Below are positions 17,504 through 25,398 of a DNA stretch of 64,000 nucleotides, piece after piece. A program made the translations under genes and the position numbers. The stretch is taken from positions 33,188-97,187 of the forward strand of contig DATIYI010000135.1 of the NCBI GenBank assembly GCA_035517695.1, read 5' to 3'. The stretch comes from DATFVJ01 sp035517695. GTDB lineage: Bacteria > Actinomycetota > Actinomycetes > Streptosporangiales > Streptosporangiaceae. The first letter of the stretch is position 1. The number at the start of each line of letters is the position of its first letter. The notes beneath the pieces are model-generated. The model did not search any database and was not told the DNA's origin. It was given only the letters and a program-made list of their open reading frames with translations.

Positions 17504-18403
17504 ATGCGCACGCGGGTCAGGCACACGCGCGAAGGGGAGCTTGCCGTCGCCCGCCGTGGCGCAGACGGCAAGTATCCCGAACGCCGGCGCAGACCGCAAC
17601 CGGGGCGTGCCAGGTCGCTCGTCACGTCCTCCACATCGCTGATGAGCATCATGACGCTGCTCATCTTCGCAATCGTCATGGCGTCTCCCGCCGGAACCGC
17701 CGCGGACTCAGCCCCGCCCGAGCTAGCGGCATCGGTGCCGCTAAGCGCGACATCGTTCACCGGCACAGCCGCGGTGGGCGCGCTGTTCGTGACAAGCGCC
17801 AGCGGCACACCGACCCACTTCTGCACAGCGAGTGTCGTGCACAGCCCGAGAAGGGACATGGTGATCACGGCAGCTCACTGCCTCGCGAGCTACGCGGCCA
17901 ACCCGCATCAGATCACGTTCGTACCCGGCTACCACGATGGCAAGGCACCGTACGGCGCGTGGACCATGTCCCGCGTCATCGTCGACAGTGCGTGGGCATC
18001 GGCCAGCGACCCCGACGATGACGTAGCCTTCCTCATCGTCGAGGACCATGCTGGCGGCAGGATCGAAGATGTGACGGGGAGCGAGCAGCTCGGCGTCGGC
18101 CTGCAACCGGCCGGCGTGGTTCGGGTAATTGGGTACCCCAACTCTGAGCAGCGACCGGTCACCTGCCAGAACAAGGCCACGGAGTTCAGCGCCAGCCAGC
18201 TGAAGTTCGAGTGTGGCGGCTTCACCAACGGCACGAGCGGCGGCCCGTTCCTCACCGACGTCAGCCCGGTGACAGGAAACGGCCTTGTGGTCGGGGTCAT
18301 CGGCGGATATGAATTGGGTGGATACACAGCGGCGATCTCGTACTCGCCGACGTTCGGCCCAAGCGTCGGCGCGCTGTACAAATCCGCAGTCGCCGCGAGC
18401 TGA
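17504..18403 (+). CDS. Secreted trypsin-like serine protease
   Basis: A 299-aa S1-fold protease, exported. The N-terminus is basic and long, then a hydrophobic signal helix (SLMSIMTLLIFAIVMASPAG) ends near residue 70 with an Ala-rich cleavage region. The catalytic triad is visible: His in VITAAHCLASY, Asp in DPDDDVAFLIV, Ser in FTNGTSGGPFLTD. Cysteines in THFCTAS, AHCL, VTCQN and FECGG could form two disulfides. The absence of the usual trypsin S1 aspartate context suggests V8/glutamyl-endopeptidase-like specificity, but this is uncertain. ATG 17504 is chosen because AGGGAGGAAGG lies directly before it; an ATG at 17408 is in frame. Confidence 0.85.
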   Translation: MRTRVRHTREGELAVARRGADGKYPERRRRPQPGRARSLVTSSTSLMSIMTLLIFAIVMASPAGTAADSAPPELAASVPLSATSFTGTAAVGALFVTSASGTPTHFCTASVVHSPRRDMVITAAHCLASYAANPHQITFVPGYHDGKAPYGAWTMSRVIVDSAWASASDPDDDVAFLIVEDHAGGRIEDVTGSEQLGVGLQPAGVVRVIGYPNSEQRPVTCQNKATEFSASQLKFECGGFTNGTSGGPFLTDVSPVTGNGLVVGVIGGYELGGYTAAISYSPTFGPSVGALYKSAVAAS

Positions 18404-18567
18404 CGGCGGGCAAGCCTGCCCGCCACGCAACACGTTGCCGCGGGTACCTCCTAGGCCCCGCGTCCTGTGATCTTGGTCACCTTATGCCGATTTCACACAC
18501 GCAGCGTCTTAATCAATCAGGTTGAGGCGTCTTATAGGTGGGTGCGCCACCGGCGCCGGAGTAAGCG

Positions 18568-19146
18568 ATGAGGTTGACCAACAAGATGACCGAGCAGAGT
18601 GTGCGATTCGAGCGGGACGTCGTACCCGAACTCGGCCAGCTCTACCACGCCGCGCTCCGGATGACCCACAACCCCGCCGACGCCGAGGATCTCGTACAGG
18701 AGACATCGGCCAAGGCCTTCGCGGCCTTCCACCAGTTCCGGCCCGGCACGAACCTCAGGGCCTGGCTGTACCGGATTCTCACCAACACCTTTATCAACGG
18801 TTATCGCAGGCGGCGCCGCGAACCACAGGAGGCGGCCTGTGGCGAGCTGCAGGATTGGCAATTTCCCGCCGACCCGCTGGCACCCAGTGCACGCTCGGCC
18901 GAGGTCGAGGCGCTTGACCGGATGCCTGACTCCGATATCTTCCGCGCTCTGCGGGATCTGCCAGAGGAGTTCAAGGTCGCGGTCTACCTCGCCGATGTCG
19001 AAGGGTACCCGTACAAGGAGATCGCCACGATCATGGGAACCCCCATTGGGACCGTGATGTCGCGCCTGCACCGGGGCCGAAGCAGGCTGCGGGACCAGCT
19101 CACGGCGCGCCTGAGAGGCGCCGGCCTGGCGCCGGCGACCGGCTAA
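18568..19146 (+). CDS. SigR/SigH-type ECF RNA polymerase sigma factor
   Basis: A 192-aa ECF sigma factor with region 2 (HAALRMTHNPADAEDLVQET, FRPGTNLRAWLYRILTNTF, INGYRRRRREPQE) and region 4 (LPDLPEEF-like segment, VYLADVEGYPYKEIATIMG, TPIGTVMSRLHRGRSRLR). These blocks closely resemble the thiol-oxidative-stress factors SigR of Streptomyces and SigH of Mycobacterium. In those genomes the redox-sensing anti-sigma gene rsrA/rshA follows directly; here a terminator-like hairpin and a convergent glycosyltransferase gene follow instead. ATG 18568 has CGGAG 7 bases upstream. No SigR-type GGGAAT/GTT autoregulatory promoter was seen upstream. Confidence 0.9.
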   Translation: MRLTNKMTEQSVRFERDVVPELGQLYHAALRMTHNPADAEDLVQETSAKAFAAFHQFRPGTNLRAWLYRILTNTFINGYRRRRREPQEAACGELQDWQFPADPLAPSARSAEVEALDRMPDSDIFRALRDLPEEFKVAVYLADVEGYPYKEIATIMGTPIGTVMSRLHRGRSRLRDQLTARLRGAGLAPATG

Positions 19147-19170
19147 CGGCAGGGGTGAGTCAACCGCAGA

Positions 19171-19190
19171 CCGCTCGCGCCAGCGAGCGG
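19171..19190. terminator. Bidirectional hairpin between convergent sigma and GT-C genes
   Basis: CCGCTCGC-GCCA-GCGAGCGG, a perfect 8-bp GC stem with a 4-nt loop, located between the two convergent stop codons. There is no T-tract, as is common in actinobacteria. Confidence 0.65.
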
Positions 19191-19198
19191 CTAACGGC

Positions 19199-21034
19199 TT
19201 ACCGCCTGGCGAAGAGCAACAACAGATCGTTCCTTGTGTGCCAGTGGCCAATCACTCGCATCGTATGAACCAGCGCGAGCTTTTCTTCGTCGATCGCGTA
19301 CTGTGCCGCGGGCAGCGTAGGGCCGTTGTCGCTGATGACCCACACACGGCTCACGGTCGCGAAGCGGCTACGCAGCACCGTCGGGGCAACCTCGGTCCCG
19401 TTCAGCGTGGCGGATGCGACCGGGGACTCGGCCAGCGCTATGTCCCGCAATTTGTGGAACGGGCCGGGATAACCCTGACTGACGATCCGCGAATAGCTCG
19501 TGATGTAGAGCACGGCGTCACCCACGTGAGCGTACGTGGCAACGATCTTGGACACCTTGCGCAGGTAGTCCGGTCGGGACCAGGGCGCACGGACGGCCTG
19601 CTGCGGGGCTACGGACGCCACGGCGATGAAGGCGACCACGGCCAGTGAAGGCACCCAGGCGGTCGCGGTCACGGCCCGCCCGCAGGTCAGCCTCGCAGCA
19701 TAGCGCGCCGCAAGGCTGGCCAGCATGCGGAGCCCGTCCGCGGCAAGCAATGCCACCGCTGGCAGGCAATACACCACGTACCTGATGTTGTAGAGCGGAT
19801 GAAATTGCGAGGCGATCAACAGGATGGCCGGTGGCAGCACGAGCCAGGGCAGCGCGACATCCACGACCGTAGCTGGGCGTTGGCGGCCAGCCGCCAGACC
19901 AGCGGCAAGGCCAGCGACCACAGCGATAACGACGAGCGCTCCAATTGGCACCGTCAGGGCGGCAGAGCCGGCGAGCGAAGTCACCAGGGAGCCGATCTGG
20001 CGCGAGCCAGGCTCGCCAAGCCAAGCCGTGGCGCCGCGCTGCAGATAAGCGACGACGGCAAGCGGGGCCAGCACGGCAAGCGCAACAATCACCGCCGCGA
20101 CCCACGATCGCAGGCCAGATCCCGCCACCGGGACCTGCCGCTGCGGGGATTTGTCTGTCGCGGCAGGGGAACCGGCCGTGGCTGCTCCTGGCCCCGATCC
20201 ACCCACCCCGCCTGCGGACGGCGAGAGTGCGGCGGGGTCAGGAGCTTGCGTCCCCCCGCGCCCGGCAGGGGATCGCCTCGCCAGGACCGCCGCCGTGACC
20301 CCATGGGCTGGCAAGATCAACAGCGCGAGCAGGTTAAACAACCCGGCCAGCGCGATGGCCGCGCCGTAGGCCACCCACCAGCGGCGGCGGCGTTCCTCGA
20401 ACGCTCGGACAAGCAGGTAGCTGGCGATCACGACCAAGGCGCTCACCGTCGCGTAGGACCTAGCTTCCTGCGCGTACCTGCTCGTCAAGGGCGCTATCGC
20501 ATAAAGCACGCCAGCGAGCAGGCCGGTTGCGCGCGGATACGGCGCGCGGGAGGTAGCCCCGAGGCGCATGCTCAGGGCGGCAACGAAAGCGGCTGCGACT
20601 GCCGTGGCGACCACGGAAGGCAGCCGTACCGCGGTCGCTGAACGGCCGAGCACCATGATCGCCACGTGCATGCACATGTAGTAGGCACCATGTACAGCAT
20701 CTGCGTTCTTGAGCAGCGCCAGGATCTGCCCGGGTGACCGGCTGGCGGCCTCGATCGTGTACGCCTCGTCCCGCCACAGTGATGGCTGTGCGATGCCGTA
20801 AAGCCCCACGGCGAACGCCGTGATCGCGGGGATCAAGGAAATAAGCCAGGCGTACGGCAGGATGCCGCGGAATCCGGCCGACCGCGCACCCGCCGACCGC
20901 GCACCCGCCGACCGCGCATCCGCCGTCCCTGCGCCGGCCATCTCTGCGCCGCCGGATCGGCTGGGCGCGGCCCAAGGTTCTTCATCGCCCGCCGCCGCGT
21001 TCGGGCCGTGCGGGGGAGCTTTCGAACCCGGCAA
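19199..21034 (-). CDS. Multipass GT-C type glycosyltransferase, paralogue of the 6643 gene
   Basis: A 611-aa membrane protein with about ten hydrophobic segments and the GT-C-like LWRDEAYTIEAASRS, VHGAYYMCMH, TSRYAQEARSYATVSAL and IRYVVYCLPAVALL blocks shared with the gene at 6643-8310. Ala/Gly/Pro-rich loops interrupt the hydrophobic core, one carrying in-frame ARSAG repeats. TTG 21034 is proposed as the start because GAGGAG lies six bases upstream; the frame remains open to an ATG at 21196 that lacks a ribosome site and would include a 23-bp direct repeat. The substrate is unknown; outer-face sugar transfer is inferred. Confidence 0.8.
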   Translation of the reverse strand: MPGSKAPPHGPNAAAGDEEPWAAPSRSGGAEMAGAGTADARSAGARSAGARSAGFRGILPYAWLISLIPAITAFAVGLYGIAQPSLWRDEAYTIEAASRSPGQILALLKNADAVHGAYYMCMHVAIMVLGRSATAVRLPSVVATAVAAAFVAALSMRLGATSRAPYPRATGLLAGVLYAIAPLTSRYAQEARSYATVSALVVIASYLLVRAFEERRRRWWVAYGAAIALAGLFNLLALLILPAHGVTAAVLARRSPAGRGGTQAPDPAALSPSAGGVGGSGPGAATAGSPAATDKSPQRQVPVAGSGLRSWVAAVIVALAVLAPLAVVAYLQRGATAWLGEPGSRQIGSLVTSLAGSAALTVPIGALVVIAVVAGLAAGLAAGRQRPATVVDVALPWLVLPPAILLIASQFHPLYNIRYVVYCLPAVALLAADGLRMLASLAARYAARLTCGRAVTATAWVPSLAVVAFIAVASVAPQQAVRAPWSRPDYLRKVSKIVATYAHVGDAVLYITSYSRIVSQGYPGPFHKLRDIALAESPVASATLNGTEVAPTVLRSRFATVSRVWVISDNGPTLPAAQYAIDEEKLALVHTMRVIGHWHTRNDLLLLFARR

Positions 21035-21107
21035 GTTGGACTCCTCGTGGCGCGTCCCGTTACGCTTCTCGCCGCCTGATCCCCGTCGTGCTAGGACAAC
21101 CCGGCCC

Positions 21108-21153
21108 GCTGATCCGATGCGCCAACGTTCGCTGATCCGATGCGCCAACGTTC
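21108..21153. repeat. Two adjacent 23-bp direct repeats upstream of GT-C gene
   Basis: A 23-bp unit beginning GCTGATCCGATGCGCCAACG occurs twice head to tail, 75-120 bp upstream of the proposed TTG start. If the longer ORF start is right the repeat is coding; otherwise it lies in the promoter region. The whole gap 21035-21457 contains no other gene. Confidence 0.8.
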
Positions 21154-21314
21154 CTGGCACCCCGGTTAGTGACTCTACTTTGGCGCAGCGGCCCATGACG
21201 ACACTCTAGGGTTGCGGCCCCCCGACGCCCGGCCAGGCACGCGTTACATGCATTAGACCGTCTCGATCACGCAGGTCTTCTCACGGGTCGTGGCGATGAC
21301 ACAGTCATGTCCGT

Positions 21315-21346
21315 AACCACTGCCCTTGATAACCACTGCCCTTGAT
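21315..21346. repeat. 16-bp tandem duplication
   Basis: AACCACTGCCCTTGAT occurs twice in direct succession, just downstream of the large glycosyltransferase stop codon. No role is apparent. Confidence 0.75.
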
Positions 21347-21457
21347 CCCCCGACCGGCAAAGGCCGGGCGGCATTCGGCAGAACATGTTCAGCCACACCG
21401 TACCGGTTTGAAGATCGCGCAGCATGCGCCGCGGCCGCCGAACATGCGGTTGGGGGT

Positions 21458-24400
21458 TCAGGGCGACGAGAGCCTGTCGCATATGCGCGCGCCAGCCTTG
21501 CCGTCATCGAACGGGCAGAACTTCGCGGCAAAAGCCCGATAGGCCGCGGCGTGCCTGGCTGCCACGCTCTCGATATTCCCGATTGCCGCGATAACGTCAT
21601 CGGAAGTGGCGAGCAATGGCCCAGGTGCTTCCGGCTCGAAGTCGAAGTAAAAGCCGCGCAGGTTGTCGCGGTAGTCGGCCAGGTCGTAGGTGAAGAACAG
21701 CATCGGCCGCCCGGTGCTCGCATAGTCGAACATGACCGACGAGTAGTCCGTCACCAGTACGTCGCTCACCAGGAACAACTCGGCGATATCGGGATAACGA
21801 GTGACGTTCATCGCGAACCCTGACGACGCGGAATCTGGCACGTCGTCAGCCATGTGGTGATGGCCGCGAATCAAGACCACATATTCGTCGCCGAGCGTCT
21901 TCCACGCGCGCTCGAGGTCGAGCCGGAGATCGAACCTGTACCGCCCCGCGGCGTAGAACTGATTGTCCCGCCAGGTGGGGGCGTAGAGCACGACCTTCTT
22001 GCCCTCGCTGAGCCCGAGCCGCTTGCGGACCTCCGCCGCGAGTTGTGGAGCGTCTGGACGGCTCAGAACATCGTTGCGGGGATAGCCGTATTCGCAGATT
22101 TCCCCGTCGAACCGGAAGGCGCGGCGCAGGATCGGTGTGCTGAACGGATTCTGTGAAAGCAGCAGATCCCAGTGCGCCACATCTTCCGCCAGGTGATCCA
22201 GATACGCGGTGCCGCTGATGAACTGCGGCCGCTCGATGTCAAAGCCGATCCGCTTCAGTGGCGTGCCATGCCAGGTCTGCAGATAGACCTGGCCGTCACG
22301 CTTTCGGTAGTGCGCCGGCATGTCATCATTCGTGATCAGGTATCGCGATCGCGCGAGCGCTTCGTAGTACTCCTGCGTACCTGTGAGCACGACGGTGGCC
22401 CCATCCGGCGTCCGCACCGCCGGATCGGTTACCGCCCAGATATGCTCTCTGTCATCGCCACGGCTGCGCAGCTCGGCGGCGATGCCGAGTGGATTGTCCG
22501 CCGCTTGCCTGCCTTTCCAGCTGACGAAAAGCACGGTGTCGCGCAACGGTGACCGTAGCTTCAGCGGGTAGTAGGCCCTGCGCAGCAGTCGCTGGTTGAA
22601 CCTGCCCCGCTCCATTCGCGACCTGGTGGCCGTCACGACCAGCACGGGCGTGTCCTCGTCCACGACCACCAGGCGGTACTGCTTGGCGCCGACGTCGACT
22701 GGCTCCTCGGTAACCTCGGCCAGCCGGGCGGGGTCATAACCGGCGGTCACGAACCGCCCGCCGCCCGGGGTGGCCGCGTACTCGCCAGTATCAAGTAGGG
22801 CGGTCTCAAACAGAACCGCCCAGCGCCCATCCCTCAGCGGCAACTCATCGCCGAACGATGGCATCCGGTTGACGTCAATCAGCGCGGCGAAGCGCTCGCC
22901 GTCGCGCTGGCAGGCGAGACGGTGCCGCTCACCGGATCCATTGCGTTCAAGCACCAGGTCACCGAGACCGGCCGCAGGCCCGAGATAGCGGCCGCGAAGC
23001 TGCAGCTGGCCGTCCGCGGTCCAGGTGTGGTCCGCAATGATCGCGCGGGGAGTGCTGTCGGAAATCACAAGGTCACCGTAGCGACTCCAGCCGACTACTA
23101 TCTCCCGGCCCGCGCGCGGGTAACGCTGTCCGGCCGCGCCCGCAGCCTCTGCGGCCCCGGCCCCATCCACGGGCACAGCCACCCGAAGCCGGCGACGGCC
23201 AGCGCACGATACGTAGACATCCCAGGAGATGCCGTCGCCACCGGCGCTATCCACCGACCCCATGCCCGCCGCGGCACGGTGACCACGGTCAGCGCCCGCG
23301 ATCACGGCGTCGAGGTCGACGGTGCCTGACATGCGCACCTTGCCAGCAGGATCACCGGCCACCGCGCGCGGCGTGGCGGCGTCCATCGCCGTTACCGCAG
23401 CGGGAAAGCTGAGCGTGGCGGCGCCTCCCCGCCTGACCAGCAGGACCTTGGCGGGTTCAGTGACCGCCGACCGCGCGCCGGGAAGATCCACATCGAGCCT
23501 GATCTTGCGGACGCTCCCGTCCTGGCCCGGCTCGGCGACGAGGCTGGCGAGCACCGCGGGCACCCTGGCAAGTTGCACCACCAGGTTGCGGCCTTCCCAC
23601 CTCGGCCGAAGCCGTATGCCTGGTGCCACCTCGCGGGCCCCCGGCCGTTCCGCCTGACCGGGCTGGGGGGTGTGGATGCGGGCCGGCCGCCAGACCCCAC
23701 GGCTGCGGACGAGTACGTAGCATTCCCACGTGCCGGTCATCCAGCGCCCGAACAACCGGAACCAGCGCGGGCTGATCTCGCAGCGGAATCCGGCCCAATC
23801 ATAGGAGTAACGGTCCTGGCCGGACGAATCGGTCGCGTCAGGATGCAGGAACGACCGCGCGGGCAGGACGATCGGCAGGCGGCGGTTTCGCGAGCGAAGC
23901 ACCACAAGCTTCGACGAATACCTGCGCTTGCCGATGTCGATCGACGGGATATAGGCGCGGCCTTGCACGACTACCTTGCCACCCCGCCAGCCGACCTCCT
24001 CGACCCGCACAACGGGGTCAAGTTCGCGCCAGGACGGGCGGAAGATCTTCGTTGGGATACGCAACCTGGAGTTCGTCCGCAGCGGAAGGTCCGCGATCAG
24101 CCTGCCGTGCCTGCGCACGAGCGGTACCGCACGCACGGGCTGCCGCAGCTGCCAGGTCAAGAACCCGATAAGTTCGGGCATCAAGCGCTGTTTGACGAGG
24201 TAGTAGGTGAGTTTCTGGGCGGCGGGCAGCTTGCTGAGCACGCGCGGCCACACCTGGTCCAGGTAACGGCCCGCAAGGTCGAGGAACTCGGCGCGGTAAC
24301 CGTCGTCGACCTTGTACAAGTCCCCCACGTACAGCCACAGGTCGTTACCGAGCGCCTTGCGCTGGTGCCGCCGTAGCAACGCGGCGGGCGCGTTCTGCGC

Positions 24401-25129
24401 GAGGAAGCCGTCGATCGCGAGCAGCGCGTCGATCCGGTCCCTGAGGTTACGGATGTCTGTGCGGCTCTGGGTGATGGACAGCTCACCGAGGCCGCGCTCA
24501 CGCCAGTAGTAAACATGGTCGGGAATCACGTCCACCGCGCGGGCAAGAACATGTGCCCGGGTCATGAGCTGGAGGTCTTCCCAGAGCATTCCCTCGGGGA
24601 AGGAAAGCTGATGGGCATCCCAGAACTGCTTACGGAACAGCTTGTTGAACACCGAGATGTCATAGAGCAGTTGCGGCATCTTGGTGATGTGGGTAGCGGT
24701 CCGCCTGCCCTTGATGGCGCGGGCGTGCAGGGCCGACGGCCTGATCCCCCAGGGTCCGATGCGGTCAACGTTCGCGCAGACGAAATCCGAGCGCGACCGT
24801 TCCAGGGTGTGCACGAGCACCTCGTAGGCGCGCGGCGGCAGCATGTCGTCTCCGTCGACGAAGGCGAGGAACTCACCGCGCGCCCGCTCGACACCGCGGT
24901 TCCTGGCAAACCCTGGACTGCCGCCGCCGTGTACCTGGAGCAGGACGAACCTCGGGTCGGCGGCGGCCTGTGCCCTGGCAATGTCAGCGCTCGCGTCGGT
25001 CGACCCGTCATCGACCATGATCACTTCAAAGTCGCGGAACGTCTGCGCGGCGATCGACCTGAGGCAGTCGCCAAGCAGCTCGGCCACATTGAAGAAGGGA
25101 ACCACGACAGTGATCCGCGGGCCTGCCAC
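21458..25129 (-). CDS. Bifunctional GT2 glycosyltransferase / CDP-glycerol glycerophosphotransferase
   Basis: A 1223-aa fusion. Residues about 1-240 are a GT2 domain: ITVVVPFFNVAELLGDCL, VIMVDDGSTDASADIA, GFARNRGVERARGEFLAFVD and DGDDM (DXD). The last 360 residues match teichoic-acid CDP-glycerol glycerophosphotransferases: LVFVSWKGRQ-like entry, YLITNDDMPAHYRKR, YLQTWHGTPLKRIGFD, VVLYAPTWRDNQFY, VVLIRGHHHM and VSDVLVTDYSSVMFDYA. About 550 residues between, beta-rich, are not recognised. The ATG at 25150 has no ribosome site, whereas GTG 25129 follows GGGAGG by 9 bases. Likely role: synthesis of a glycerol-phosphate-containing wall polymer, consistent with the nearby LCP ligase. Confidence 0.9.
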   Translation of the reverse strand: MAGPRITVVVPFFNVAELLGDCLRSIAAQTFRDFEVIMVDDGSTDASADIARAQAAADPRFVLLQVHGGGSPGFARNRGVERARGEFLAFVDGDDMLPPRAYEVLVHTLERSRSDFVCANVDRIGPWGIRPSALHARAIKGRRTATHITKMPQLLYDISVFNKLFRKQFWDAHQLSFPEGMLWEDLQLMTRAHVLARAVDVIPDHVYYWRERGLGELSITQSRTDIRNLRDRIDALLAIDGFLAQNAPAALLRRHQRKALGNDLWLYVGDLYKVDDGYRAEFLDLAGRYLDQVWPRVLSKLPAAQKLTYYLVKQRLMPELIGFLTWQLRQPVRAVPLVRRHGRLIADLPLRTNSRLRIPTKIFRPSWRELDPVVRVEEVGWRGGKVVVQGRAYIPSIDIGKRRYSSKLVVLRSRNRRLPIVLPARSFLHPDATDSSGQDRYSYDWAGFRCEISPRWFRLFGRWMTGTWECYVLVRSRGVWRPARIHTPQPGQAERPGAREVAPGIRLRPRWEGRNLVVQLARVPAVLASLVAEPGQDGSVRKIRLDVDLPGARSAVTEPAKVLLVRRGGAATLSFPAAVTAMDAATPRAVAGDPAGKVRMSGTVDLDAVIAGADRGHRAAAGMGSVDSAGGDGISWDVYVSCAGRRRLRVAVPVDGAGAAEAAGAAGQRYPRAGREIVVGWSRYGDLVISDSTPRAIIADHTWTADGQLQLRGRYLGPAAGLGDLVLERNGSGERHRLACQRDGERFAALIDVNRMPSFGDELPLRDGRWAVLFETALLDTGEYAATPGGGRFVTAGYDPARLAEVTEEPVDVGAKQYRLVVVDEDTPVLVVTATRSRMERGRFNQRLLRRAYYPLKLRSPLRDTVLFVSWKGRQAADNPLGIAAELRSRGDDREHIWAVTDPAVRTPDGATVVLTGTQEYYEALARSRYLITNDDMPAHYRKRDGQVYLQTWHGTPLKRIGFDIERPQFISGTAYLDHLAEDVAHWDLLLSQNPFSTPILRRAFRFDGEICEYGYPRNDVLSRPDAPQLAAEVRKRLGLSEGKKVVLYAPTWRDNQFYAAGRYRFDLRLDLERAWKTLGDEYVVLIRGHHHMADDVPDSASSGFAMNVTRYPDIAELFLVSDVLVTDYSSVMFDYASTGRPMLFFTYDLADYRDNLRGFYFDFEPEAPGPLLATSDDVIAAIGNIESVAARHAAAYRAFAAKFCPFDDGKAGARICDRLSSP

Positions 25130-25398
25130 TCTGCCGGACCTCCCAATCATCGTCGGCGCGGTCAGATGCTACTACCACGCGGCCATGAGCCACGTCCCCA
25201 TACGCGTCGGCGTGTACACCGCGTAAGTGCAGGAAATGGGCCTTTTCGCCGGTTGGGCCGCGTGCCCCACAGGCGCCAGCACAGCCAGAACGGCTGCGCG
25301 GCGGGCTCTGCAGTTCCAGGACCGGTGCCCATACGGCAGCCGTTAAGCCGTACGTTCGGATTATGGAGCAGGCTTGTCGGCGCCTGCACCCCTGCGGG

